64,000 nucleotides of DNA, taken from NCBI GenBank assembly GCA_029263455.1, contig JAJCXM010000038.1:298122-362121 (forward strand), written 5' to 3'. The notes below the pieces were generated by a model. It saw only the letters and a program-made list of their open reading frames with translations. It ran no database searches and was not told where the DNA came from. This stretch comes from Holophagae bacterium. Lineage in GTDB: Bacteria > Acidobacteriota > Holophagae > Acanthopleuribacterales > Acanthopleuribacteraceae. Position numbers and translations under genes: made by a program. Each line of letters begins with the position of its first letter. Positions within the stretch are counted from its first letter, which is position 1. Of the stretch, positions 55,925 through 63,863 are shown piece after piece.

Positions 55925-57549
55925 AAATGATTTCGGCCTTTCCAGCATTGCATGAACTTGAGTCTCGAGTGCTTTACCATGCAGAGAAAATGGGCCGAAC
56001 GTTGCCCGAAATACGTTTTTTTGTCCTAGATGCCATGGAGTTCATGTCTCTCTTAGAAAAGAAAGTCTATCCCACCAGTCCGGTCAATATCTGGGAAGGC
56101 AAACGCATGCTGTCTAAAAAACATCGTGTGGAAAGTGGTCAGGAGTCAGCCCTCTATTATGAGGTGGTGCAGACCGGTGACCCGTCCTATGCCTATCTGA
56201 ATGCTACCAATAACGACATGATGCAAGCGTCAGTCATGGCCCATGTGGTAGGTCACTGTGAATTTTCTGAGCTCAATGTCCTACGTGACTCTAATCGGGA
56301 CCGCACCGAATATGTGATGCACTTGGTGCGGCGTACGGATCAAGGCCGACAACAAATGGGACATAAGCAATTCAGCGAATATTGGAACGCACTTGAATCC
56401 GTTTCACCCTTGATTGCGCCTAATTCCCAATATAACTTGGCCGGTTCGGTGGATACCGACCTAAACCTGGATGGCCGTTTCAAAAAGGCTGGCGAACCAG
56501 AGCAGGAGACAAAATCAGCGCTTATGGCGCCCTATTCAGAGACGATGGATCTGTTATTACGTCACACATCGGCAAACCGTGTGGTTGAGCAGGAGGCGCG
56601 CAGTAAACGACGTCAGCAAGCGCTCAACCGTAAAGGCTACAAATTGCGAGCCCCTTGTCAGGATGTATTGGGTTTCTTAAGAAACTTTGCGCCTGCCAGC
56701 CGGGCTGAACGCGATTTGCTCGAATATGTGTACACCGTACATGCACCCCAAGATTTTGTGGTCCGAACCCAAATCATGAATGAGGGTTGGGCTATGTACT
56801 GGGAAAAGAAGATCATGCTCGAACTCTTCAAAGAACGAGCCGTGAAAGGGATCATTGAATACGCAAAAGTCTTTTCTGGGGTGTGTTATCCACGCCCGTA
56901 TTTCATGCGTAACCCGTACCATCTTGGCTTTCATCTGTGGACGCATATCGAAGATTTGTACCGTCACGGCAAAGTGAGTCTCGATTTTAAAGAAGAGGTG
57001 GATCTGGAAACGCGCAGTAAATGGGATAGGGGCGTAGGCGTCGATCCCATGGAGCGTTTACTTAACCTCGTCAAAACCACCACAGATTACGAGTTTCTGC
57101 GCCGATTCTTGACACCCGAGTTGATCCATGAATTTCACCTCAACCGCATACCTCAAAGAGATGCGGCCCGTTTAGGGATCTCCCGCAAGGATATCGTCCA
57201 AGAGAATAAGCAATGGGTTTGGTTGGATCCTGAGCCCATCCATGACGAAATGTTGAGATTCTTCACTCATTTTTATCGACCTCGCATATACATCATCGAT
57301 ACGGATTTCGAGGATGGGGGATTGCTGCTCTTCCACCGTGACGATGGACGTCGGCTCAAGGTCGACTGGGTCAAACCAACCCTTAAGAACCTGAATATGA
57401 TCTGGAAAGGCTCTGTGTTTTTGGTGTCTCGCGGCACACTTTATGGCTATACCACGGGTAGATATCGTGAGATGAGAATCGGTGATTTGAGTTTTGACCA
57501 AGTGATTGACCGAATGCAGGCAGGTACGCGACCGTTTGAAGTTCAGTGA
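55921..57549 (+). CDS. spoVR: SpoVR family protein
   Basis: A 542-aa protein of the SpoVR family (YcgB in E. coli). The family core includes EIRFFVLDAMEFMSLLEKKVYPT, VMAHVVGHCEFSELNVL (conserved His-Glu), GWAMYWEKKIM and the C-terminal LNMIWKGSVFLVSRGTLYGY. Its biochemical role is unknown; in Bacillus it affects spore cortex formation, and in non-sporulating bacteria it always goes with PrkA and YeaH. The start is GTG 55921, overlapping yeaH by four bases; ATG 55927 is two codons later. The last coding bases lead straight into the second prkA gene. Confidence 0.94.
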   Translation: MKMISAFPALHELESRVLYHAEKMGRTLPEIRFFVLDAMEFMSLLEKKVYPTSPVNIWEGKRMLSKKHRVESGQESALYYEVVQTGDPSYAYLNATNNDMMQASVMAHVVGHCEFSELNVLRDSNRDRTEYVMHLVRRTDQGRQQMGHKQFSEYWNALESVSPLIAPNSQYNLAGSVDTDLNLDGRFKKAGEPEQETKSALMAPYSETMDLLLRHTSANRVVEQEARSKRRQQALNRKGYKLRAPCQDVLGFLRNFAPASRAERDLLEYVYTVHAPQDFVVRTQIMNEGWAMYWEKKIMLELFKERAVKGIIEYAKVFSGVCYPRPYFMRNPYHLGFHLWTHIEDLYRHGKVSLDFKEEVDLETRSKWDRGVGVDPMERLLNLVKTTTDYEFLRRFLTPELIHEFHLNRIPQRDAARLGISRKDIVQENKQWVWLDPEPIHDEMLRFFTHFYRPRIYIIDTDFEDGGLLLFHRDDGRRLKVDWVKPTLKNLNMIWKGSVFLVSRGTLYGYTTGRYREMRIGDLSFDQVIDRMQAGTRPFEVQ

Positions 57550-57559
57550 GGAGGGCGAC

Positions 57560-60067
57560 GTGAGGGAATTCGATTTCCGAGAAGCACTAGGGTACACCCG
57601 CAAAAAGACGTTTCGGTTCTCAGAGTTTACCGAACAACTGATGGCGAACCCCAATAATTACCTGCAAACCTCATCAACCATGATCGCGCAAGCGATCACT
57701 TATTTTGGTTGTAAATTAGTGGTTCGAAGCGGAGAACCAACGGTTAGTTACAACATTTTCGAGGATATCTTTCGCAATGGAACCAACGCGGTATTCGGCC
57801 AAGAATTCTGCATTAAAACCATCGTTGACGCGGTCGAGTCGGCGAGTAAAGAAACGGGTCCCAATCGAGGACTGGTTCTGGTTGGCCCGCCAGCATCAGG
57901 CAAGACCAATATTATCGATCTAATCGCGTTGGCACTTGAAGAGTATTCCAAACAAAAGAACGTGAAACTATATTCGTTCTTTTTTCAGTTTCGCAACCCC
58001 ACCGACGAACGTGTCGTTGAGATGTGGAGCTCGTTCAGCCACAGCCCAATTCTGTTGTTTCCCACCATCTTGCAACGGGCCGAAGAAACGAGGCGGCCAC
58101 GACAGGAACTCTTTGAGCACATCAACCACCAACGTATGTTGAATGGCCAAAAGAAAATTGTCTTCCCCACCTACTATCAAAATGCCCAATTAGACAAATG
58201 TAGTTTGGATATTTTGGAAGGCTTAGTCCAAAACCCTCGCAACCGCGGAAAATCGCTATACGACATCATTGAAGAGTATGTGCGCATTGAAGAGATTGTG
58301 TTTTCCAATGCCCAGGCGAACGGCATATCTAACATCGACGACATGGGTCACCTCAAAGTGAGACTACGACCCCTCGACTTGTCCCCCGAAGACCGTGCCG
58401 TAGTCAACGAACACCTTCCTGGCGCGCGCCTGTATCAGTACGAAGGCGCGATGGTCGCTTCGAACCGTGGCCTGTTACATATCCATGATGCGTTTGCGGT
58501 CAATGAGTCCGGTCGACCTTCCGAAAACGACTACAAGCCCATGCTCATGTTGTTGGGAAGCGGACGGGTATCTATTGATTCGACTCAGTCCTCCATCGAC
58601 ACCACGGTGGTTGTGACCACTAATTTGGAGGAGATGGGATTACTGGATAACCAGTTAACTTCTTCCAAGCTGCTAGATCGAATCGAAAAGATCCCCGTCA
58701 ACTATCTATTGGACGCCAATGCCGAAATGGACATCTTGCAGCGCGACCTGGCCAATATGAAAGAGAAGTTTGAGGTCGATCCCAATCTCCTGCGCATCGC
58801 ATCCTATTACGCTGTCATGACTCGTCTATTACCGCCTTGCAGGCCGAAGAACCTGGTCAATTGGAGCAATGAGAAACGCAACCTTTATGGGGCCATCCAT
58901 GTCGAACAGAAAATGGCCATGTATGCCTATCAAGCAGAGGACCCGGTCGCCACGATTCAGTCCTTACCCCATTGGCACCCATTCCACAACGAAGCCATGA
59001 AGTTAGGAATTGATATTGATAATGCCGCCACCTACGAGCATCTGATTAGTCGTCATCCTCGATCGGTCAGTCTAACCAATTCAGGACTCTTTTCGGCTGA
59101 ACAACTTCGGCTCATCGACGACGAATTCATGCGCGAGATGTGGCTTGAGCATTATCCCAGTGAGGGCAAACACGGACTGTCTGTGCGCCAACTTCAAAAC
59201 GTCATGCGCAATACGATTGCCCATTCTGATGGCCGCAAGGTCCATGTCGGTACATTCTTAAGTCAGCTGCGACGCATGATCGCCGAAGGACCCGCCTTAC
59301 ATCATTGGTTAGCCATTGATCCTAAATACAAGAGTGACCGCAAAACCATTGCCTCACGCAAGCTGGGGGTTGTTCCTCTAGGGGTTGGCGAAGGTGACTA
59401 CGGTGATTTCGCCGGACTGGTGCGTGTCGTTCAGGCGATCTACTTCAATATGATCAGACGTGAAATTACGGTGTGTACGGTGGATCGCGATCCTAGCGAA
59501 ATCGAGCGTGACTTGAGGCGTTACATCCAACATGCGTTATTAGCTAACGCGCTTGAAAACAAGGCCTTTGCCCACGTGATGGTGCCCCGCTTCACCTTTG
59601 TTGATCCCAATACTGGGGAGAAGATCGATCAACCCGACGATAACTTCATGCGCTCATTAGAAAGAGTATTGGCTGGCGATCTAGATGAATTGAGCTTTCG
59701 ACGCACGATTGCCAAGAAGTTCCTCGATCACCAAAATTCAGGCGAAATCACTTTGGAAGCGGGTAAATCGGTCATTGCATCGCGAAACGATCATCTATTG
59801 AGCTTTTTTGCGCAGCCGTACCATGCGTTGTTATCCCATCGAAGGACCGTTGAAGGCTTGGATGTAGAGCAACTAAGGGACGCCTTCTTTCAGCGACGCA
59901 ACAATAGAACCGTTTACGATGGTTTCCCAAACGAGATTCAGTTATTGGTAGAAGCGATCCTGACCAATTTGGCTATGAGATACCACTACCCTGAATCGAT
60001 CGCCTTAGACACGGTGGTTTTCGCGTTACGCAAGAACATCATCGACTTCAACGAAATGATCCGCTGA
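57560..60067 (+). CDS. Second PrkA-like AAA+ protein, diverged
   Basis: An 835-aa protein related to PrkA and to the first gene of the operon. GTG 57560 has GAGGAGGG five bases upstream; the frame upstream lies inside spoVR. Walker A is GPPASGKT at about 109-116 of this start. The position that is RGxVEFxE in PrkA reads NRGLLHIHDAF, so the Walker-B acidic pair is changed, while TTVVVTTNLEEM keeps a sensor-like strand. The C-terminus is long and ends in FALRKNIIDFNEMIR. It is larger than the first copy and shares the order of segments but little else. Ends the operon; its role may be a regulatory partner of PrkA1. Confidence 0.85.
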   Translation: MREFDFREALGYTRKKTFRFSEFTEQLMANPNNYLQTSSTMIAQAITYFGCKLVVRSGEPTVSYNIFEDIFRNGTNAVFGQEFCIKTIVDAVESASKETGPNRGLVLVGPPASGKTNIIDLIALALEEYSKQKNVKLYSFFFQFRNPTDERVVEMWSSFSHSPILLFPTILQRAEETRRPRQELFEHINHQRMLNGQKKIVFPTYYQNAQLDKCSLDILEGLVQNPRNRGKSLYDIIEEYVRIEEIVFSNAQANGISNIDDMGHLKVRLRPLDLSPEDRAVVNEHLPGARLYQYEGAMVASNRGLLHIHDAFAVNESGRPSENDYKPMLMLLGSGRVSIDSTQSSIDTTVVVTTNLEEMGLLDNQLTSSKLLDRIEKIPVNYLLDANAEMDILQRDLANMKEKFEVDPNLLRIASYYAVMTRLLPPCRPKNLVNWSNEKRNLYGAIHVEQKMAMYAYQAEDPVATIQSLPHWHPFHNEAMKLGIDIDNAATYEHLISRHPRSVSLTNSGLFSAEQLRLIDDEFMREMWLEHYPSEGKHGLSVRQLQNVMRNTIAHSDGRKVHVGTFLSQLRRMIAEGPALHHWLAIDPKYKSDRKTIASRKLGVVPLGVGEGDYGDFAGLVRVVQAIYFNMIRREITVCTVDRDPSEIERDLRRYIQHALLANALENKAFAHVMVPRFTFVDPNTGEKIDQPDDNFMRSLERVLAGDLDELSFRRTIAKKFLDHQNSGEITLEAGKSVIASRNDHLLSFFAQPYHALLSHRRTVEGLDVEQLRDAFFQRRNNRTVYDGFPNEIQLLVEAILTNLAMRYHYPESIALDTVVFALRKNIIDFNEMIR

Positions 60068-60095
60068 CAAGAATGTCAGTCTGAGCCTCAAGAAC

Positions 60096-60121
60096 GTGAG
60101 TTCGCCTTCCAGGCGGAGGTT
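60096..60121 (+). repeat. Hairpin repeat H1 (GTGAG-stem-TTCCA-stem-GAGGTT)
   Basis: GTGAG TT CGCC TTCCA GGCG GAGGTT: a 4-bp stem, loop TTCCA, conserved flanks. First member of the family listed in the findings. Confidence 0.75.
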
Positions 60122-60179
60122 ATGATGCTCTTTTTTCAATTCGACAAGCAACAAGCTCCAAGCAACAAGCTTCAAGAAT

Positions 60180-60205
60180 GTGAGTTTGGCTTCTAGCCAG
60201 AGGTT
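60180..60205 (+). repeat. Hairpin repeat H2
   Basis: GTGAG TT TGGC TTCTA GCCA GAGGTT. Same frame as H1, but both stem arms changed together (TGGC/GCCA instead of CGCC/GGCG); loop TTCTA. Confidence 0.75.
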
Positions 60206-60293
60206 ATAATCCGTTTTTATTCAGGTAAATACAATAAATAGGATAGTCGTTCTAACCGTTACGTCGAATTATTAGGACTTATGAGACAGCCTC

Positions 60294-60308
60294 TTCCAGG
60301 CGGAGGTT
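60294..60308 (+). repeat. Partial hairpin repeat H4
   Basis: TTCCA GGCG GAGGTT retained, but the left arm and GTGAG are lost (a CCTC reads before the loop). Starts a second copy of the 60106-60140 sequence, which continues TATGATGCTCTTTTTTCAAT. Confidence 0.6.
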
Positions 60309-60380
60309 ATGATGCTCTTTTTTCAATTCGACAAGCAGCAAGCAACAAGCGACAAGCTCCAAGCAACAAACTGCAAGAAT

Positions 60381-60435
60381 GTGAGTCTGGCTGCCACGGC
60401 GCGGCGTAACTTGTGAAGCCGGCCAGCCAGAGGTT
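60381..60435 (+). repeat. Hairpin repeat H5 with expanded loop
   Basis: GTGAG TC TGGC, then a 34-base GC-rich insert in place of the TTCYA loop, then GCCA GAGGTT. A second small hairpin CGGCT-GTT-AGCCG follows at 60436-60448. Confidence 0.65.
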
Positions 60436-60528
60436 CGGCTGTTAGCCGCAAAGCGCGGCACATCAAGTGTCCGACATCGTTGACAACGTAAGAGTGACCC
60501 GGAGTGATTGTGTAAAAGTGACCCACCT

Positions 60529-60673
60529 GTGACCCACACGATAAACATACGTCAAATCCAAACCCAAAATATTACCAACCTCCTGCCGCCCGAAGGGGCT
60601 CGTTACGGAATTTGGAACCTTGACCCCCGGCATGACGACCGGGGCTATAACCTGTCGCCTCGTGAGGCTTAAA
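60529..60673. repeat. ~145-bp direct repeat, copy 1
   Basis: Begins GTGACCCACACGATAAACAT and ends near the GCCTCGTGAGGC hairpin. Contains CCCCGG...CCGGGG palindrome (60626-60645). Matches copy 2 at 61864-62008 over its whole length with scattered substitutions. An open frame (NLLPPEGARYGIWNLDPR...) runs through the last 100 bases but its changes between copies alter amino acids freely, so I read it as non-coding. Confidence 0.8.
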
Positions 60674-60801
60674 ACCACGGTATCTCGAAAGATGAATAAA
60701 CGACATCGATGAGCTTTCTCTACTAACCCCAGTGTCACCTTTCGACACGCCCTGCACGGTCAAACCCTAAGTTGACGAGTCCACGAGGAAACTGGTTTGG
60801 G

Positions 60802-60830
60802 TTGATGCCACATGCAAAACCACATATAAT
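60802..60830 (+). promoter_or_regulatory. Promoter of vapBC
   Basis: TTGATG (60802-60807), 17-base spacer, perfect TATAAT (60825-60830). ACATATA occurs at 60822-60828 and again at 60834-60840, a 12-base direct repeat overlapping the -10, a likely operator for the antitoxin. Confidence 0.6.
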
Positions 60831-60856
60831 TGGACATATATCAAGCAGGCGGTTAT

Positions 60857-61087
60857 ATGGGACAAGTCACCATCTATCTCAAGGACGAGATAGAGCAGAA
60901 AATGAAGGCAGCAGCGGATTCGGCTCATATGTCAAAGAGCAAATGGATTTCCGTGCTCATTCAAGAGAAGGTGGCCGATGAGTGGCCTGAATCGATAGCC
61001 AGCATGGCGGGTAGTTGGAGCGATTTTCCGGACCTGGAAGACTTAAGGGAGAATCTGGGTGAGGATGCTACAAGAGAGCAACTCTAA
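60857..61087 (+). CDS. vapB: VapB-type antitoxin (ribbon-helix-helix-like)
   Basis: A 76-aa protein from ATG 60857. The N-terminal GQVTIYLKDEIEQKMKAAADSAHMSKSKWISVLIQEKV pattern (strand, helix, helix with SKSKWI) is a ribbon-helix-helix DNA-binding domain; the C-terminal tail is acidic (DFPDLEDLRENLGED), as expected for the toxin-binding arm. Stop TAA shares a base with the VapC start (TAATG). An antitoxin of the CopG/VapB class; the operator is probably the ACATATA repeat at the promoter. Confidence 0.85.
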   Translation: MGQVTIYLKDEIEQKMKAAADSAHMSKSKWISVLIQEKVADEWPESIASMAGSWSDFPDLEDLRENLGEDATREQL

Positions 61088-61479
61088 TGTATGTGTTGGA
61101 TACCAATACACTCATTTACTTTTTCAAGGGCATGGGTCGTGTTGCTGACCGCCTTCAGAGTGTCTCGCCCCAGCAAATTGGGCTACCGACCATAGTGGTG
61201 TATGAACTTGAATATGGAATGGCAAAGTCCAACTCCCCCAAAAAGAGACGACAGCAGTTGGACGCGTTTGGTGAGCTGGTTCAGCTTTTGCCTTTTGGCG
61301 CTTCAGAGGCCAAAATAACGGCGCACCTTCGCGCGAAATTGGAGAGTAGAGGTACGCCCATTGGGCCCCATGACCTGCTGATAGCAGGTACGACACTAGC
61401 GATAAACGGAACCCTAGTCACCAACAACACAAAAGAATTTTCCCGTGTGCCGAAGCTGAAACTAGAGAATTGGTTCTGA
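61087..61479 (+). CDS. vapC: VapC-type PIN-domain ribonuclease toxin
   Basis: A 130-aa PIN nuclease. Acidic site residues: D5 (MYVLDTNTLIY), E40 (VVYELEYG), D96 (PIGPHDLLIA), and N114/E117 in TNNTKEFSRV. The family cleaves tRNA or rRNA when the antitoxin is lost. Overlaps vapB by one base. The pair sits between the two ~145-bp direct repeats, as an inserted cassette might. Confidence 0.92.
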   Translation: MYVLDTNTLIYFFKGMGRVADRLQSVSPQQIGLPTIVVYELEYGMAKSNSPKKRRQQLDAFGELVQLLPFGASEAKITAHLRAKLESRGTPIGPHDLLIAGTTLAINGTLVTNNTKEFSRVPKLKLENWF

Positions 61480-61517
61480 ATATCTAGGCACGCAAGACGG
61501 ATTCAAGCCTCAATAAT

Positions 61518-61543
61518 GTGAGTCCGTCTTCCAGACGGAGGTT
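61518..61543 (+). repeat. Hairpin repeat H3
   Basis: GTGAG TC CGTC TTCCA GACG GAGGTT. The stem differs again with both arms changed together. A second hairpin GGCTGTCAGCC follows, like the one behind H5. Confidence 0.75.
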
Positions 61544-61600
61544 CGGCTGTCAGCCTCATCCCCATGTAAGCTGTAATGCATCGCTGTCTCACCTGGGATC

Positions 61601-61623
61601 GCTCGTGCGCGAGCCCGGAGGTT
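61601..61623 (+). repeat. Hairpin repeat H6 (variant)
   Basis: GCTCG TGCG CGAGC followed by CCGGAGGTT. Keeps the GGAGGTT tail but has a longer stem and a different loop; the GTGAG flank is absent. Confidence 0.5.
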
Positions 61624-61863
61624 GCACTCGGCATCGACCCACCTCCATCAAAGCAAGGCATTTACCAACACCGTATTGCTGATAGATTCCACACATAAAG
61701 CTCCGATGTGGAGTGCGCGCAGTTTGCAGCCGCTGCTGCTTGCTGCCGCTTTTGATCAGGTTCTGAGAAGGTGACGAAGATACGATATCGATGAGCTTGC
61801 TCGTCGAGCCTAATGCTTCTAATTCTCGTATCTTACGTTCAAATGTGGACCAAAAATCAACTT

Positions 61864-62008
61864 GTGACCCACACATAAACATACGTCAAATCCACTCCCA
61901 AAAGTTACCCAACCTCCTGCCGCCCGAAGGGGCTCTTTGCGGAATTTCGAATCTTGACCCCCGGCCTAACGACCGGGGCTATAACCTGCCGCCTCGTTGA
62001 GGCTCAAA
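61864..62008. repeat. ~145-bp direct repeat, copy 2
   Basis: Second copy of 60529-60673 in the same orientation, 1335 bases away. It shows a one-base indel near the start and several substitutions, so the duplication is not recent or is under no strong constraint. Together the copies flank vapBC. Confidence 0.8.
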
Positions 62009-62192
62009 GCTCACTTACCGACAACGTGCCCCCGTAAGCTCGTCATCTGTTAGTAGGTGCAGGCTTGTCATTTTAACCGAATCAAAAACTTTGCCCTTGG
62101 TAATAGCATCGTAACCTAAGGTAAATTGATATGAAGTCCCCATAATTCATTATCAATGGTTATTATATTGCGCATACCTGGTCACTTATGGC

Positions 62193-62198
62193 TATAAT
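62193..62198 (+). promoter_or_regulatory. -10 box of hipBA promoter, with inverted repeat
   Basis: Perfect TATAAT (62193-62198) 25 bases before the hipB ATG; the -35 is weak. TATTATA (62161-62167) and TATAATA (62193-62199) form an inverted pair that could be an operator for HipB. Confidence 0.4.
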
Positions 62199-62222
62199 AC
62201 TGATCATTGAGAGGTATTTGCT

Positions 62223-62546
62223 ATGGCTAGGAAAACAGCCCCTTTGTCTCCAGTCGTTGAGGATCTCATAAGTGAGATGGGGGAGAATATCAAACTGGCG
62301 CGGCTGCGCCGGAAAATCACGGCGGTTATGCTGGCTGAACGGGCAGGAATGAGCCGCACAACGCTGCGCAGAGTTGAGAGCGGCGACAGCGGTGTCACCT
62401 TGGGCGCATATGCCAGTGTTCTGTTTTGCCTCGGATTGGAAAAAGACCTGCTGTTGATTAGCCAGAATGATCCGTTGGGACGGCGCTTGCAGGATGCTGA
62501 GTTGACTCGTACACAATTTCGCGTGCCAAAACGAACGAAATCATGA
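62223..62546 (+). CDS. hipB: HipB-like Xre-family HTH antitoxin
   Basis: A 107-aa DNA-binding protein. The helix-turn-helix is [20 protein letters not shown] (residues about 36-55), typical of HipB/XRE. Stop overlaps hipA by four bases (ATGA). ATG 62223 has GAGAGG upstream. It should bind the promoter region just upstream and hold HipA inactive. Confidence 0.9.
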   Translation: MARKTAPLSPVVEDLISEMGENIKLARLRRKITAVMLAERAGMSRTTLRRVESGDSGVTLGAYASVLFCLGLEKDLLLISQNDPLGRRLQDAELTRTQFRVPKRTKS

Positions 62547-63850
62547 GTAATAGACCCAAAAAGAGAACGGCACAAAAAGCGATACAGGTCTATGCCCATT
62601 GGCATGGCATGACGGATTCTGTGCTTATGGGCATACTCTATGCTGCGCCATCGCGAGGCAAAGAAATTTTCTCATTTGAATATGATCCGGCCTGGCTTAA
62701 ATCTTCATATGCACAACTCTTGGATACGGATCTTCGTTTGTTTGCCGGACGACAATATACCCGCGATGGATATGATAATTTTGGATTGTTTCTCGATTCT
62801 TCTCCCGACCGCTGGGGGCGCGTTCTCATGCAACGGCGAGAGGCTCAGTTAGCTAAAGTGGAAGATAGGGGCATTCGTCCACTCATGGAATCAGATTATT
62901 TGCTCGGTGTTTATGACGGGCACCGAATGGGCGCGCTGCGTTTTCGGTTGTCTGAAGATGGGCCGTTTCTTGACGATCAGGCCAAAATGGCTGTACCGCC
63001 ATGGACGAAGCTTAGTGATCTTGAAAATGCCAGCTTGCAGTTGGAGCGCCATGATGCCGAGAGCGATCAAGATTATCTGACATGGCTCACGATGCTGATC
63101 GCGCCCGGTGGCTCGCTTGGTGGTGCACGCCCTAAAGCTAGTGTCTTGGATGGAAGCGGCCATCCGTGGATTGCAAAATTCCCGTCTCGTCGTGATGAAA
63201 TCAATATCGGGAAGTGGGAATACCTGGTTTCTCAATTGGCGCAGAATGCCGGAATCCAAAACGCCACTTCGGAAATTAGGCATTTCTCCGGTGAATACGA
63301 CACATTTCTGTCTAGGCGTTTTGATCGGGCGGAAGGTGGTGAGCGCGTCCATTTTGCATCAGCCATGACACTTCTTGGCAAAACGGATGGAGACGGCGGT
63401 GATACGGGCGTCAGTTATCTTGATCTAGCGAATGTCCTGGTGAAAAAAGGGGCGCATCCAAATAGGGATCTGGAGCAACTTTGGCGGCGGATCGTGTTTT
63501 TCGTATGTGTATCCAATACGGATGATCATTTGCGCAATCATGGTTTCTTACTAACGGATCGAGGCTGGATGCTTTCGCCAGCTTATGATATGAATCCGGT
63601 TGCCAGCGGACGCGGACTGGCGCTCAACATTTCACGACATGATAACAGCCAAGATCTTGATCTGGTTCGCAGCATTGCCCCTATTTTTCGGATCAGTGAA
63701 GAACGCAGGGACATGATCATTAGCGAGGTGATTGAGGCTGTATGCACCTGGCCTGATCAGGCCAAAAAACTCAAACTTCCCGCGCGTGAAATCAACCTTA
63801 TGAGAAATGCCTTTCGCATTGCTGATGATGCTTCATCGATTAAAACATAG
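62543..63850 (+). CDS. hipA: HipA-like serine/threonine kinase toxin
   Basis: A 435-aa toxin of the HipA family; E. coli HipA phosphorylates glutamyl-tRNA synthetase and causes persistence. The glycine-rich loop [12 protein letters not shown] is in the middle, the catalytic motif [13 protein letters not shown] and the DFG-like YDMNPV are near residue 328-352. The N-subdomain 1 begins [12 protein letters not shown]. All catalytic motifs look intact. The stop is 14 bases from the predicted end of a group II intron on the other strand. Confidence 0.92.
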   Translation: MSNRPKKRTAQKAIQVYAHWHGMTDSVLMGILYAAPSRGKEIFSFEYDPAWLKSSYAQLLDTDLRLFAGRQYTRDGYDNFGLFLDSSPDRWGRVLMQRREAQLAKVEDRGIRPLMESDYLLGVYDGHRMGALRFRLSEDGPFLDDQAKMAVPPWTKLSDLENASLQLERHDAESDQDYLTWLTMLIAPGGSLGGARPKASVLDGSGHPWIAKFPSRRDEINIGKWEYLVSQLAQNAGIQNATSEIRHFSGEYDTFLSRRFDRAEGGERVHFASAMTLLGKTDGDGGDTGVSYLDLANVLVKKGAHPNRDLEQLWRRIVFFVCVSNTDDHLRNHGFLLTDRGWMLSPAYDMNPVASGRGLALNISRHDNSQDLDLVRSIAPIFRISEERRDMIISEVIEAVCTWPDQAKKLKLPAREINLMRNAFRIADDASSIKT

Positions 63851-63863
63851 TTTGTCATGAATG

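Larger units (their letters stand above)
60068..60856. other. Intergenic repeat region between prkA2 and vapB
   Basis: No gene is supported. It holds small hairpin repeats (listed separately), two tracts of CAAGCAACAAGC-like sequence (60137-60178 and 60326-60378), three GTGACCC motifs near 60493, 60517 and 60529, the first ~145-base direct repeat, and the vapBC promoter. Short frames on either strand (such as 60279-60548 minus) are repeat-derived. Confidence 0.6.
61480..62222. other. Intergenic repeat region between vapC and hipB
   Basis: No gene supported. Holds hairpin repeat H3, a GAGGTT hairpin at 61601, a sequence shared with the first gap (ATCGATGAGCTT near 61790 and 60707), the second ~145-bp repeat, and the hipBA promoter. 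Short frames here (e.g. 61589-61882 minus, 61791-62000 plus) follow the repeats and are not convincing. Confidence 0.6.

Noticed and set aside
60137..60378. CAAGCAACAAGC tracts as a CRISPR array
   Set aside because: Units are irregular, there are no unique spacers of constant length, and no cas gene is present. They look like simple-sequence repeats.
60575..60672. Open frame in the direct repeat (NLLPPEGARYGIWNLDPR and onwards) as a small gene
   Set aside because: The second copy changes several amino acids non-conservatively and there is no start or ribosome site. It is better read as structured repeat DNA.
60096..61623. Hairpin repeats as integron attC sites
   Set aside because: The R' and R'' core motifs (GTTRRRY and RYYYAAC) are not formed and no integrase gene is seen.
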